This document shows positions 15,079 through 22,490 of a stretch of 33,912 bases of DNA, in pieces. The DNA comes from a virus. Below the pieces are notes generated by a model that had not been told where the DNA came from, did not search any database, and saw nothing but the letters and a program-made list of their open reading frames with translations. Position numbers and translations under genes: made by a program. The stretch lies in the IMG/VR virus record IMGVR_UViG_3300005613_003639, positions 1 through 33,912 of that record, one strand, 5' to 3'. Numbering within the stretch: position 1 is the stretch's first letter; every line of letters starts with the position of its first letter.

Positions 15079-16047
15079 CTAATATTTGTGTACATAGTTG
15101 TCAAAAGAAGAATACCCTTTCTTTATCAACCAAGCATCATAATGTGTGGTCCAAAAACATCCTGGACATTTACTTTTAATCTCTTTTCGATAAAACCCAG
15201 TGAAATCTGAGAAGGCCTTTTCATCTAGATTCCATACTTTCCATTGTCTACTTGTATAGAAATCATCACATGGAAGGACTGTTCCATCTGCGTCTATGGT
15301 TATCCAACTTGGAAATTCTTGGTTGGAACAGTTCCATTGAAATTTGGAAACAATATTGGGATTTTCAACCATGTACTGAAGAAGTGGGTTTGATGGGTGG
15401 ATTTTGAATCCTTGGGATTTATAAGATTGTATCCCTTTACAAAATGCCTTTACCCCATTTGGTTTCATTAAAAGATTTAATGCATCTCCTCTACATTTAG
15501 TTCCAGACTGCTTTCGATCAGGATGGATAAAATCGAAACTGAACCATATTTTTTTATCAATTACTTTCTTCAGATTTTGTAGTATATCTTTATAGTTTTG
15601 AGAGGTAACTGTAGCAACGATTTCCACATCCCTAATGTTTGGGAGAGAGTTGAACCAATGTACTAAAGGTAAGGCTTTTTCTGTTTTAGTTTTAGAATCA
15701 TTATCATACGCGACGAAATCATAACTAACTGTTAAAGATCGTAACCCATGATGATATAGTTTTTCAATTTTTTCTTTGCTGTTAGAAACTATACCATCGG
15801 TTATTATTGTGGTTAAAATTCCTAAATCTTCTGCTGTTTTTATATATTCGGGAAGTCCTTCGAAGTCGTGCAAAGGAGATGCTCCGTAGATTGCTATGAA
15901 TCGACAATCTAAATTTTTCAACCGGTGTAAACCTTCTATCATTTTGTAAGTAGGCGCACGAGGAATTGGTTGTTTCATCGCACAAAAAGAACAATTCAAA
16001 GGACACTTACGAGTCCATAAGATTTCTGCTTTTGTTAAATTAGCCAT
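15079..16047 (-). CDS. radical-SAM enzyme with SPASM/twitch-like C-terminus (2)
   Basis: 322 residues. CxxxCxxC occurs in WTRKCPLNCSFCAMK at about 12-26. The GGEP position reads AIYGASPLHDFEG, so the usual GGE is altered to G-A-S. The C-terminal part includes WITIDADGTVLPCDDF and KCPGCFW, matching the DADG...C / C-x-x-C layout of its neighbour, so the two are probably diverged paralogues. It overlaps the QueC-like gene by 13 bases and precedes radical-SAM gene 1 by 13 bases. The substrate is unknown. Tight packing with QueC-type genes is the main clue. Confidence 0.8.
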   Translation of the reverse strand: MANLTKAEILWTRKCPLNCSFCAMKQPIPRAPTYKMIEGLHRLKNLDCRFIAIYGASPLHDFEGLPEYIKTAEDLGILTTIITDGIVSNSKEKIEKLYHHGLRSLTVSYDFVAYDNDSKTKTEKALPLVHWFNSLPNIRDVEIVATVTSQNYKDILQNLKKVIDKKIWFSFDFIHPDRKQSGTKCRGDALNLLMKPNGVKAFCKGIQSYKSQGFKIHPSNPLLQYMVENPNIVSKFQWNCSNQEFPSWITIDADGTVLPCDDFYTSRQWKVWNLDEKAFSDFTGFYRKEIKSKCPGCFWTTHYDAWLIKKGYSSFDNYVHKY

Positions 16048-16679
16048 TGTCTCATCCTGTCCTGTCGTTCTATAGGATACTTATGCAATCGGTTAAGGTA
16101 ATAGATTTTAATTTCCTCTTGCAATTCATATCCAGGGTGAATATTATTATTCATCAAAGCTACATACCTTCGAAAACAAGAACCACAATTACCACAATGT
16201 CCTTCTTCAGAGCTGAAGCATCCAACCGTTGACAAAAGTCCTTTAACATCATTTATATTCTTTACAAACCATCCCACCATCTCTGTTTTATCCATGTGAC
16301 AGAATGGGGAAGAAACTTTTACCTCTCTTTCTGCTAAGAAGGTCAACAATTTAGAAGATGAAGAAAAAAACTCGTGAGATCGATCTGGTATAGACATCTC
16401 GTCTTTTTGCACGATCATCCATACTTTTGAAGCCCCTTCATTAACTGCTAACATAGAAAGATATAAGTTCCTTAGAGGTATGTTAGCGTCATCTTCTTCG
16501 TATTTGCCAATGGTGGACATTTCCATAATTTTAGTTTTTGGGATTGTCTTTATTACGGCCTCAAATTCTTTAAATCTATATCTATGCCCAAGATTTGCAA
16601 ACAAAGTTTTCGGTTTTCTTAAATAATGCCATGCTATATAACTGTCCATCCCTCCACTATAGAGCAATATCTCTTTCAT
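16035..16679 (-). CDS. queC: QueC-like PP-loop ATPase (7-cyano-7-deazaguanine synthase or paralogue)
   Basis: 214 residues, near the normal QueC length. ILLYSGGMDSYIA at 4-16 is the PP-loop. IPLRNLYLSMLAVNEGA corresponds to the conserved P-x-R-N helix of QueC, PDRSHEFF to its substrate segment, and VGCFSSEEGHCGNCGSCFRRY to the four-cysteine zinc site. QueC converts 7-carboxy-7-deazaguanine to preQ0 with ATP and ammonia. A separate Gat-QueC is also encoded, so this gene may make preQ0 while Gat-QueC continues to the amidine, or it may have taken another substrate. Divergence from typical QueC, including a short lysine-poor loop after SGGMDS, leaves that open. Confidence 0.75.
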   Translation of the reverse strand: MKEILLYSGGMDSYIAWHYLRKPKTLFANLGHRYRFKEFEAVIKTIPKTKIMEMSTIGKYEEDDANIPLRNLYLSMLAVNEGASKVWMIVQKDEMSIPDRSHEFFSSSSKLLTFLAEREVKVSSPFCHMDKTEMVGWFVKNINDVKGLLSTVGCFSSEEGHCGNCGSCFRRYVALMNNNIHPGYELQEEIKIYYLNRLHKYPIERQDRMRQWLI

Positions 16680-17103
16680 TACCCCTCCTTTGGTATTTTA
16701 ACATATAAAGCGGGGTGGGCTTTCCAAGTGGTTTGGTAAACTGGATACCTTTTTTGTATTCAAATCCCTGACTAATACAATAACGTTCTATATCAACATT
16801 GTGTATTGACCCATACAATTTTTTAACACTCTTATTTTTGTTTTTAGCCTCTTTTGGAATATAAACTACTTGTGATTCTGGATCAATGTAAAATATAATT
16901 CTTTCTGGATCTCCGTTTACTTCTCTTACTACAAACCCCACCCCGGTTCTTTCTTTTGGAAATACATTTTGTCTTGTAAAAACGATACCCGTATCCTTTT
17001 TTAACTTCATAGTGCTATGGTTGGGTAGAAGGCCTTCTTCTTTTTTTGTCCATCCTTTTGGAAAAATATCTAATTTTTTGTATTTTACTTTTTTGTTTTG
17101 CAC
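16657..17103 (-). CDS. hypothetical protein, 148 aa, in the modification cluster
   Basis: 148 residues, basic, rich in beta-type segments (GVGFVVREVNGDPERIIFYI; QVVYIPKEAKNKNK). It overlaps the QueC-like gene by 23 bases, so it is translated with it. No catalytic motif is recognised. It could be a small DNA- or nucleotide-binding accessory of the cluster, but nothing in the sequence proves this. Confidence 0.6.
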   Translation of the reverse strand: MQNKKVKYKKLDIFPKGWTKKEEGLLPNHSTMKLKKDTGIVFTRQNVFPKERTGVGFVVREVNGDPERIIFYIDPESQVVYIPKEAKNKNKSVKKLYGSIHNVDIERYCISQGFEYKKGIQFTKPLGKPTPLYMLKYQRRGNERDIAL

Positions 17104-17125
17104 TTTAACCTCCTATTTTACCTTC

Positions 17126-17428
17126 TCACTCTCTATTATTGGTAAAACCATCTAAAGATTCAAAGCTTGAGACTGCCTTATCATCTATATAAATATCCGC
17201 TTGGGGTTTACCCATAAATAAGGGGGCTATTGGAAAATTATGTAATCTCAACCATCTCTCTGTGATGATCCTGTCTATCTCTGGTCTCGAGGTGAAGTAA
17301 ATTATAGAATGGGTTTTGGATAAATGGTTAACTTTTTCTACCACCCCTGAAAGAGGTAGGGCTTCAGAATATTTTGTATGCCCCACCTCTTCACATAAGG
17401 TCCCATCAATATCGAAGCAAATAATCAT
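17126..17428 (-). CDS. small HAD-superfamily phosphatase
   Basis: 100 residues. Motif I is CFDIDGTLCEE (residues 4-14, both catalytic Asp present), motif II YFTSRPE, and the acidic motif IV region DIYIDDKAV. There is no cap domain, so it is a minimal HAD hydrolase. It starts in an ATGA overlap with the gene upstream. Such enzymes dephosphorylate nucleotides or small phosphates. In this cluster it could act on pterin or deazaguanine intermediates, for example dihydroneopterin triphosphate by-products, but that is inference. Confidence 0.78.
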   Translation of the reverse strand: MIICFDIDGTLCEEVGHTKYSEALPLSGVVEKVNHLSKTHSIIYFTSRPEIDRIITERWLRLHNFPIAPLFMGKPQADIYIDDKAVSSFESLDGFTNNRE

Positions 17429-18099
17429 TCATTCATTCCTACTAATTGTAAGGTATTCTCCTCCACTAAGAAAACACCTAATTCTTTAGCATCAATTGCA
17501 GTTGTAGATTTACCATCAACTGTTCTTGTTCGGGTCTTCCAATGCTCCTTTTTAAAAATCCAACCTCTTTTTTCTCTATCTTTTATATGAGCAAGGATTT
17601 TCTTTTCTGAACAATTGGCATAATCTTTTATTCCTCTTTTTTCCACCTCTTCACTTACTTTCTCACAAAGATTGTCCATAGAGATTTTCTTGAGGAGCAA
17701 GGCGTCTACGAAGGATGTCATCATTGTATCTTTCGTTTTCTCGATTTTACTGGTCAGATTTTCAAAAGCATCTCCACTCAGATCTTGAGGGGCTCCCTTC
17801 TCTTTCTTCTCTTCCTTTTCTTTCTTCTCTTCCTCAACCGTTTCTTCCTCAACTTCTTCTTCCGGTTTTCCGATAAGCTCTTCGAGGTGCTCTTCCCAAA
17901 AGTCAATACAATCTTCGGGGGTCTCATCAATCAGTTCAGCATCATCAAGGGCCAGCATTATCCTTTTGAAATTTTCCTGCATCTCTTCGAGCTTGGTCCC
18001 TTTTCCAACGACTGGGATCTTTTCTTCTTCGATTTTTTCCAAAAGGTCTGTTTCTTTGTTTAGCACTTTTACAATTCTCATCAAGTCTTTTCTTTCCAT
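17425..18099 (-). CDS. acidic coiled-coil protein carrying the recombinase-derived 28-residue module
   Basis: 224 residues from the ATG at 18099, preceded by AAAGGAGAGTAAAA; an in-frame ATG at 18135 has no such site. Residues 85-115 are a Glu/Lys run, and the rest looks helical. Near the C-terminus 28 residues (KEHWKTRTRT to ELGVFL) are identical to part of the RecA-like recombinase and encoded by an exact 85-bp repeat. The last 15 residues then differ. The first 190 residues match nothing I recognise. Acquisition of the segment by recombination is likely; a shared binding surface is possible. Confidence 0.7.
   Translation of the reverse strand: MERKDLMRIVKVLNKETDLLEKIEEEKIPVVGKGTKLEEMQENFKRIMLALDDAELIDETPEDCIDFWEEHLEELIGKPEEEVEEETVEEEKKEKEEKKEKGAPQDLSGDAFENLTSKIEKTKDTMMTSFVDALLLKKISMDNLCEKVSEEVEKRGIKDYANCSEKKILAHIKDREKRGWIFKKEHWKTRTRTVDGKSTTAIDAKELGVFLVEENTLQLVGMNE
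17467..17551 (-). repeat. 85-bp exact repeat, copy 2 (in the 224-aa gene)
   Basis: Exact partner of 3349-3433, 14,118 bases away, in the same reading frame. Here it forms nearly the C-terminal end of an otherwise unrelated protein. Confidence 0.93.
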
Positions 18100-18169
18100 T
18101 TTTACTCTCCTTTTAGTTTTTAGTTTTTCATTCATTGATTTTTATAATTTAGTTACTATCTCCTCCTTT

Positions 18170-18757
18170 CTATTCTTTAATTAATGATATAAGTTCTTCT
18201 TTTGCTTGATTACCACCTTCTAAAAAGCATCCTTTTAAAGATGATGTTACCATTACTGAGTTTTGTTTTTGAACTCCTCTCATTCTCATGCATAAATGTT
18301 GTGCTTCTATTATACAAGCAGCTCCTTGAGGTTTTAAATGTTCCATAAGAGCGGAAGTGATTTGATCACCTATTCTCTCTTGAATCTGTAGTCTTCTTGA
18401 ATACATTTCAACCAATCTGGCTAACTTTGATATTCCAATAATTTTATCATTGGGAATATAAGCCACATGAGCCTGTCCCGTAAAAGGGATGCAATGGTGC
18501 TCGCACATCGAATATAATTCAATATTTTTAAGGAGAATAATTTGATTATAACCATCACTATCGAAAGTGGTCATAATATCTTCAACCTTTTGATTATAGC
18601 CCGAGAACAGAAATTGCCATGCTTTGATGAACCGTTTTGGGGTATCTATTAATCCTTCTCTTGTTGGATTTTCACCAATAAATTCAATTAATCTCCTAAC
18701 ATTTGCTTCTTCTGGCATTTCATTATCAGCTGGTGAATAATACTTTTTTAATTTCAT
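18170..18757 (-). CDS. folE: GTP cyclohydrolase I (FolE)
   Basis: 195 residues, the usual FolE core length. Visible motifs: [19 protein letters not shown], the zinc and active-site [40 protein letters not shown], and [19 protein letters not shown]. These include the Cys-His-Cys zinc ligands and the histidine pair needed for ring opening. The enzyme makes dihydroneopterin triphosphate from GTP, the first step of preQ0 synthesis. It is the first gene after the promoter at 18792-18821. Phages carrying their own folE next to queD and queE use it for DNA deazaguanine modification. Confidence 0.96.
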   Translation of the reverse strand: MKLKKYYSPADNEMPEEANVRRLIEFIGENPTREGLIDTPKRFIKAWQFLFSGYNQKVEDIMTTFDSDGYNQIILLKNIELYSMCEHHCIPFTGQAHVAYIPNDKIIGISKLARLVEMYSRRLQIQERIGDQITSALMEHLKPQGAACIIEAQHLCMRMRGVQKQNSVMVTSSLKGCFLEGGNQAKEELISLIKE

Positions 18758-18791
18758 GTCGTAAATACTTCCTTCCTTTATTCTTAATTGT

Positions 18792-18821
18792 ATTATATAG
18801 TATAAAATCGATTTTTATTAG
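18792..18821 (-). promoter_or_regulatory. phage promoter, CTAATA-N18-TATAAT
   Basis: CTAATA at 18821-18816 and TATAAT at 18797-18792 on the minus strand with 18 bases between. It begins 7 bases after the queE stop and should drive folE and the genes after it. The flank AAAATACTAATAAAAA is also found at the 27969 promoter. Confidence 0.75.
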
Positions 18822-18827
18822 TATTTT

Positions 18828-19487
18828 TTACAAAACATCTAAAATTTTATGAATTTGAACGTTGATAATAGCATCGAAAACTTTATCTTGAATCAACCAA
18901 TCTACTATAGGCATACGATTCTCAAGGGTTCTACAAGGACCAAATACTGGGCTGAAAGCAAACTTAGCATGACAACCATCACTTTGTAAATAGTTCTTTT
19001 CTCTGATTGCTGTTCGATAATCGTTCTTATCTGTGATTACAAATTTCACAAAGTCAGAAGAATTTAAACCAACGAATAGTTTATGATCCATTTTATCGTA
19101 ATTACCCGATCCTGGTAATTTGAAATCCGTTACCCAACTACCAACTCCATATCCTTCCAGTGGTAAAGAACCATTGGTTTCTACAGATGTATTAAATCCA
19201 GAATGATATAATTTCTTTGTAAGCTCATAAAATTCCTTCATTTGAAATAATGGTTCACCTCCTGTTATAGTTATTTTATGTCCTCCAAGTTTGGAAACAA
19301 TATCGATAATTTCTTTCACCTCCATTTCTTTACCACTATTAGGATCTGCGGCATATTTGGTGTCGCAGTACAGACAAGGATTTTTCCAGAAATTACATCC
19401 AGCTACTCGGATGAACGTTGTTATACATCCTTGATGAAAATAGTTCACTTCTCCGTCAATTGATTGAAATATCTCATAGATTTTCAT
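18828..19487 (-). CDS. queE: QueE, 7-carboxy-7-deazaguanine synthase (radical SAM)
   Basis: 219 residues. It starts IYEIFQSIDGEV, the QueE opening. The iron-sulfur motif is RVAGCNFWKNPCLYCDTKYA with a six-residue first spacer (C-x6-C-x2-C) in place of the usual CxxxCxxC; variant spacing is known in QueE. ITGGEPLFQ follows. TDFKLPGSG and SPVFGP mark the substrate half. It converts 6-carboxytetrahydropterin to 7-carboxy-7-deazaguanine. I use the ATG at 19487 because AGGAGGTGATC, a full anti-SD match, lies upstream; a GTG at 19499 falls inside that site. It precedes folE. Confidence 0.93.
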   Translation of the reverse strand: MKIYEIFQSIDGEVNYFHQGCITTFIRVAGCNFWKNPCLYCDTKYAADPNSGKEMEVKEIIDIVSKLGGHKITITGGEPLFQMKEFYELTKKLYHSGFNTSVETNGSLPLEGYGVGSWVTDFKLPGSGNYDKMDHKLFVGLNSSDFVKFVITDKNDYRTAIREKNYLQSDGCHAKFAFSPVFGPCRTLENRMPIVDWLIQDKVFDAIINVQIHKILDVL

Positions 19488-19495
19488 TAAAGGGA

Positions 19496-19681
19496 TCACC
19501 TCCTATTTATTGGGGATAAATCAATTGTCATTTCATCTGATTCTAAACACAACTCTCTATATCCATCATGATCCTCTTGAGCTTCCTTAATCGACTCAAG
19601 GTCACCCATTTCTTTTGCTTTTGCAAGTGTTCTAGCTTTATTACAAAGTACGCTGAAGTTTGTAACAATTTTCAATGCCAT
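19496..19681 (-). CDS. hypothetical protein, 61 aa
   Basis: 61 residues, charged and helical (ARTLAKAKEMGDLESIKEAQ), ending in a TGA that overlaps the queE Shine-Dalgarno region, so it is probably coupled with queE. Family not recognised. Confidence 0.55.
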   Translation of the reverse strand: MALKIVTNFSVLCNKARTLAKAKEMGDLESIKEAQEDHDGYRELCLESDEMTIDLSPINRR

Positions 19682-19783
19682 TTCATCTCTTTTCTTTTTA
19701 TAGGTTCGATTTTGATCTCATATCCTATTACTTCTAAACTATATTTAACATTTTCTGCTTCAGATAATGTTAAACATCTTCGA

Positions 19784-19963
19784 TCAATCCTTTTTAATTC
19801 TAATCATCGGAACATCTTTCCCCCACCATTTTCTTGCTGCTTTTTTGCTTTCAAAAGCAAAACAAATCCCTATACATCCTTCTGGTAATTTTAAATTTGT
19901 GTGGGTTCCTTGTATGGACACCTCTCCGGGATGTAGTTTTAAAGCAATAACCGGTTGTTTCAT
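19784..19963 (-). CDS. small protein, 59 aa, probably continued in another frame
   Basis: Starts in an ATGA overlap with the queD stop (ATG at 19963). The product is beta-rich (LHPGEVSIQGTHTNLKLPEG) and ends ESKKAARKWWGKDVP...KKD. Just before the TGA at 19784, another frame opens and continues to 19676 with a protein-like sequence (CLTLSEAENVKYSLEVIGYE) but no start codon. A one-base shift at AAAAAGGATTG would join the two into about 95 residues. The motif ARKWWG is shared with the protein at 28574-28936. Function unknown. Confidence 0.6.
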   Translation of the reverse strand: MKQPVIALKLHPGEVSIQGTHTNLKLPEGCIGICFAFESKKAARKWWGKDVPMIRIKKD

Positions 19964-20379
19964 TTTCTTATCCATTTCGCACAAGAATTCTCAGTCTCCC
20001 ATAAGAGAAGTTCTGTTAATTTTACTCCTTCTGGAAGTACTGAATTTGAATTAATGAAAATTGCTATATACTGAACTATGTTTTCAGCCGTTGGGTTTGA
20101 GAAGACATCATTTAGATATCTATGATCAAATTGATTGATAATATGCTTTGATACTATTTTTTTAAGTTGCCCGAAATCCATAACCATCCCACTGTTCGGA
20201 CCATATCCTTCGGGTTTTATAGGACCTTCAACTTCTACAGATAATTTGTAGCTATGACCATGCTGGGATTTACAAACTCCTTGATGATAAGGCAGATGGT
20301 GTCCCGCCTCAAACCGAAATGTTTTTTTCACTCTTATAATTCCTCCACTATATAATATCACTTCATTTTCTCTGGCCAT
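19960..20379 (-). CDS. queD: QueD, 6-carboxy-5,6,7,8-tetrahydropterin synthase
   Basis: 139 residues, the normal QueD/PTPS length. Motifs: KTFRFEAGHHLPYH, GVCKSQHGHSYKLSVEVEG (catalytic Cys and the HGH zinc ligands), GMVMDFGQLKK, FDHRYLND, PTAENIVQYI, and LLLWET with the substrate-binding Glu. It turns dihydroneopterin triphosphate into 6-carboxytetrahydropterin, the QueE substrate. ATG at 20379 follows GGAGGATTTCA. It is upstream of queE and folE, so the three early steps are in order queD-queE-folE, with two small genes in between. Confidence 0.95.
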   Translation of the reverse strand: MARENEVILYSGGIIRVKKTFRFEAGHHLPYHQGVCKSQHGHSYKLSVEVEGPIKPEGYGPNSGMVMDFGQLKKIVSKHIINQFDHRYLNDVFSNPTAENIVQYIAIFINSNSVLPEGVKLTELLLWETENSCAKWIRK

Positions 20380-20435
20380 TGAAATCCTCCTTCATTCTTA
20401 TCATTGATATAAACATCCGCACTTAGATGGTCCAT
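20358..20435 (-). CDS. possible 25-residue leader peptide before queD
   Basis: An ATG at 20435 after GGAAGGAA opens a 25-codon frame ending 22 bases inside queD. The peptide is MDHLSADVYINDKNEGGFQW... It may be a real coupled micro-gene or chance. No homologue is known to me. Confidence 0.25.
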   Translation of the reverse strand: MDHLSADVYINDKNEGGFQWPEKMK

Positions 20436-20457
20436 TTCCTTCCATTGACCCCCTTTT

Positions 20458-20823
20458 CTAATCATAATAAACTTTTGACATTCTGTGGAACTCCGGGTTT
20501 CCTTTTAACCCATCACCAAATTTATTTGTAAATCCATAACCTCTTAGTGGAGCATATCCTTCAGCTGCCAGTAATGAATTGTATATATGGTAAAGCATTG
20601 CTTGTCGAGTATTTGGGATAAATGAGGAACACCTCATTTTATTCATAGTACGGGTATATTGAGCTCTTTTACTCCCTGAGCAGCAATCTCTTTTCTTCTT
20701 ACAAAAGTCATAGATTAAATCGTTTATCCCAACATATAATTCCTTCAATGCTTCATACGACCATAAAGAAAGATTGGAAATAGAATGTAAAATTAAAATG
20801 GAAATGTCCTTTGGGTCTTCCAA
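20458..20823 (-). CDS. hypothetical protein, 121 aa; frame extends upstream past an in-frame TGA
   Basis: 121 residues from a TTG at 20823 with no good Shine-Dalgarno site. The C-terminal half looks conserved-like and glycine-rich (AAEGYAPLRGYGFTNKFGD). The same frame is open upstream and reads LYYLKIHGYGSNIRLEDPKD immediately after a TGA at 20866-20868. That TGA is codon 7 of an ATG at 20886 which does have a good site (AAGGGGATTAAA). The natural protein is therefore probably about 142 residues with a TGA where tryptophan would fit. See findings. Function not recognised. Confidence 0.6.
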   Translation of the reverse strand: MEDPKDISILILHSISNLSLWSYEALKELYVGINDLIYDFCKKKRDCCSGSKRAQYTRTMNKMRCSSFIPNTRQAMLYHIYNSLLAAEGYAPLRGYGFTNKFGDGLKGNPEFHRMSKVYYD

Positions 20824-20865
20824 TCTTATATTAGATCCATAACCATGAATCTTTAGATAATACAG

Positions 20866-20961
20866 TCATTCTTGCCTTTTGGTCATTTTAATCCCCTTTT
20901 TGGGTTTCTTTTTAATGACTGGAAGAACTCGAGTAAGTCGTCTTTTTGTTATCCTTTCCAT
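20866..20961 (-). CDS. short basic protein, 31 aa, or N-terminus of the downstream gene
   Basis: ATG at 20961 directly follows the helicase TAA (GGAGGATTAAATG), giving 31 very basic residues (ITKRRLTRVLPVIKKKPKK) before TGA at 20866. It is in frame with the 121-aa gene downstream, so it may be a separate micro-protein or the front of a gene interrupted by the TGA. Confidence 0.4.
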   Translation of the reverse strand: MERITKRRLTRVLPVIKKKPKKGIKMTKRQE

Positions 20962-22482
20962 TTAATCCTCCTTTCTTTCTTCAAATTTTTTGTTCCACCA
21001 TACTGAGTCTAATAAAGGTTGGCCTAATGATAATTCCTGTAAAATCAATACTTCTCTTTCAGGATGGAAATATTTATGCCTGTGAAATAAATTAGTAATT
21101 CTGGCAATCTTTCTTTGCTTCTCAGAAAAGGTTTGATTAATAGCTATCCTCATATCCAGGTGGGCATCTTTTCTTTTATCATCTGTAAAGCTCATTTGAT
21201 CCAAATTCCTTTTACCTCTACTTGGAGCATCAGCTTGATCTGCTGTAATAACCAAACAATTTTTCTCTCCAGCTATCTGAGCAGCCATTTTCCATGTGGT
21301 ATTAATAAACTCTCTTTCAGATTTATAAGACCCTGGTGGTGAAGCAAGGATATCAAGATAATCAATAACCAAAACATCCGGAATAAAACCTTCTGAATAT
21401 TCGAGGTCATCTAATTCATTTACAATATCATAAATATTAGCACTGAATCTTGGGTATGATTTGATCCTTAAATTCTTACCATACATTCGAGTAAAACTTT
21501 TTACCTTTTCTCGAATAAGTTTTATTTTCATTTCATTGGTTTTTAGATATGTATGCCAAATAGCAGGAATATATTTGGAGGATCTTCCTTTGCATATTGT
21601 GCACGGTTTGTATTTAGTATTCCTGGTAAGGTCAGTAGGGGCTTCGCAATCACAGGTTCTTCTTTTCATCAGACATGAATTATCTTGATTATTTAAACAA
21701 TCCAGAACAGGTAATCCACAGTCTTGACTTTTGATAGCATCTAATCCCGTCATCTTTTGATAGGTTCGTTTTTGTAGTTGAGTTTTATTCATCTCCAATG
21801 AGACCCAAAATACTTTTAATCGAGTAGTTAGGGCAGCAAACACTATCTCTTCTAGTAGCCACGACTTTCCACGCTTTTCGGGGGCCATAACTGCTACTAA
21901 CCAACTTCTTTCAAAATGACCAAGCAAATCACCAAGGTCTCCAGGAAATCTAAACAATTCGTTTTCATTGACACTAAATCCATATCCCATTATAGCCAAT
22001 GGATCAAATGGATCAAATCTCCCACTTGTTACTTTAGATACTTGTTTATGGGAAATTAATAATCTCTCAGCTTCATCAGTCCGACCCGAAGAAATAAGTT
22101 TATGTCCTTTTTTGAATAAGATTTCTAATGCTCTGTTTCTGAAATAGTTTTTAGTTTGGTCAATTAAATAATCGACATTTAATTGTTCCGATCTTTCATA
22201 TTCTTCTGATATGTCCAACAAGAATAATTCAACAAGATCTGCTAATGGTTCTTTTAATGAAGGTCTTTCTATATCAAATATATCTTGGATATGAATACCA
22301 GGAGCTATTGAGTATTGATCAAAGTATTGTAAAGACCAGTCAATGATCCTCCGAGCATACTCTAATTCGATATACTCTTTCTTGTAAGTAATTCTGATTT
22401 TCTTGTTGAAAGAGGTTGATGTAATAAAGGCGATTGTGATTTTTCTTTCGATATTTTTATCCACTTTTATTCGGCGTAACAT
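20962..22482 (-). CDS. DnaB-like replicative helicase
   Basis: 506 residues. The N-terminal 170 residues are helical, as in DnaB-type helicases. Walker A reads MAPEKRGKSWLLEE at about 198-211 with Ala in place of the first Gly, which is common in phage DnaB proteins. Next come VFWVSLEMNK, Walker B VLVIDYLDILAS, LVITADQAD, and a C-terminal arginine-rich region. Between Walker A and B is a cysteine-rich insert (CGLPVLDC, SCLMKRRTCDCEA, CTICKG) that probably binds zinc. It follows the replisome organiser and shares the initiation block with the primase. Its leader contains copy 2 of the 71-bp repeat. Confidence 0.88.
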   Translation of the reverse strand: MLRRIKVDKNIERKITIAFITSTSFNKKIRITYKKEYIELEYARRIIDWSLQYFDQYSIAPGIHIQDIFDIERPSLKEPLADLVELFLLDISEEYERSEQLNVDYLIDQTKNYFRNRALEILFKKGHKLISSGRTDEAERLLISHKQVSKVTSGRFDPFDPLAIMGYGFSVNENELFRFPGDLGDLLGHFERSWLVAVMAPEKRGKSWLLEEIVFAALTTRLKVFWVSLEMNKTQLQKRTYQKMTGLDAIKSQDCGLPVLDCLNNQDNSCLMKRRTCDCEAPTDLTRNTKYKPCTICKGRSSKYIPAIWHTYLKTNEMKIKLIREKVKSFTRMYGKNLRIKSYPRFSANIYDIVNELDDLEYSEGFIPDVLVIDYLDILASPPGSYKSEREFINTTWKMAAQIAGEKNCLVITADQADAPSRGKRNLDQMSFTDDKRKDAHLDMRIAINQTFSEKQRKIARITNLFHRHKYFHPEREVLILQELSLGQPLLDSVWWNKKFEERKED

Positions 22483-22490
22483 ATTTTATC

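Noticed and set aside
14115-16047. One of the two radical-SAM proteins being the QueE of the pathway
   Set aside because: A clear QueE is at 18828-19487. These two are about 100 residues longer, lack the QueE substrate segments and carry extra C-terminal cysteines.
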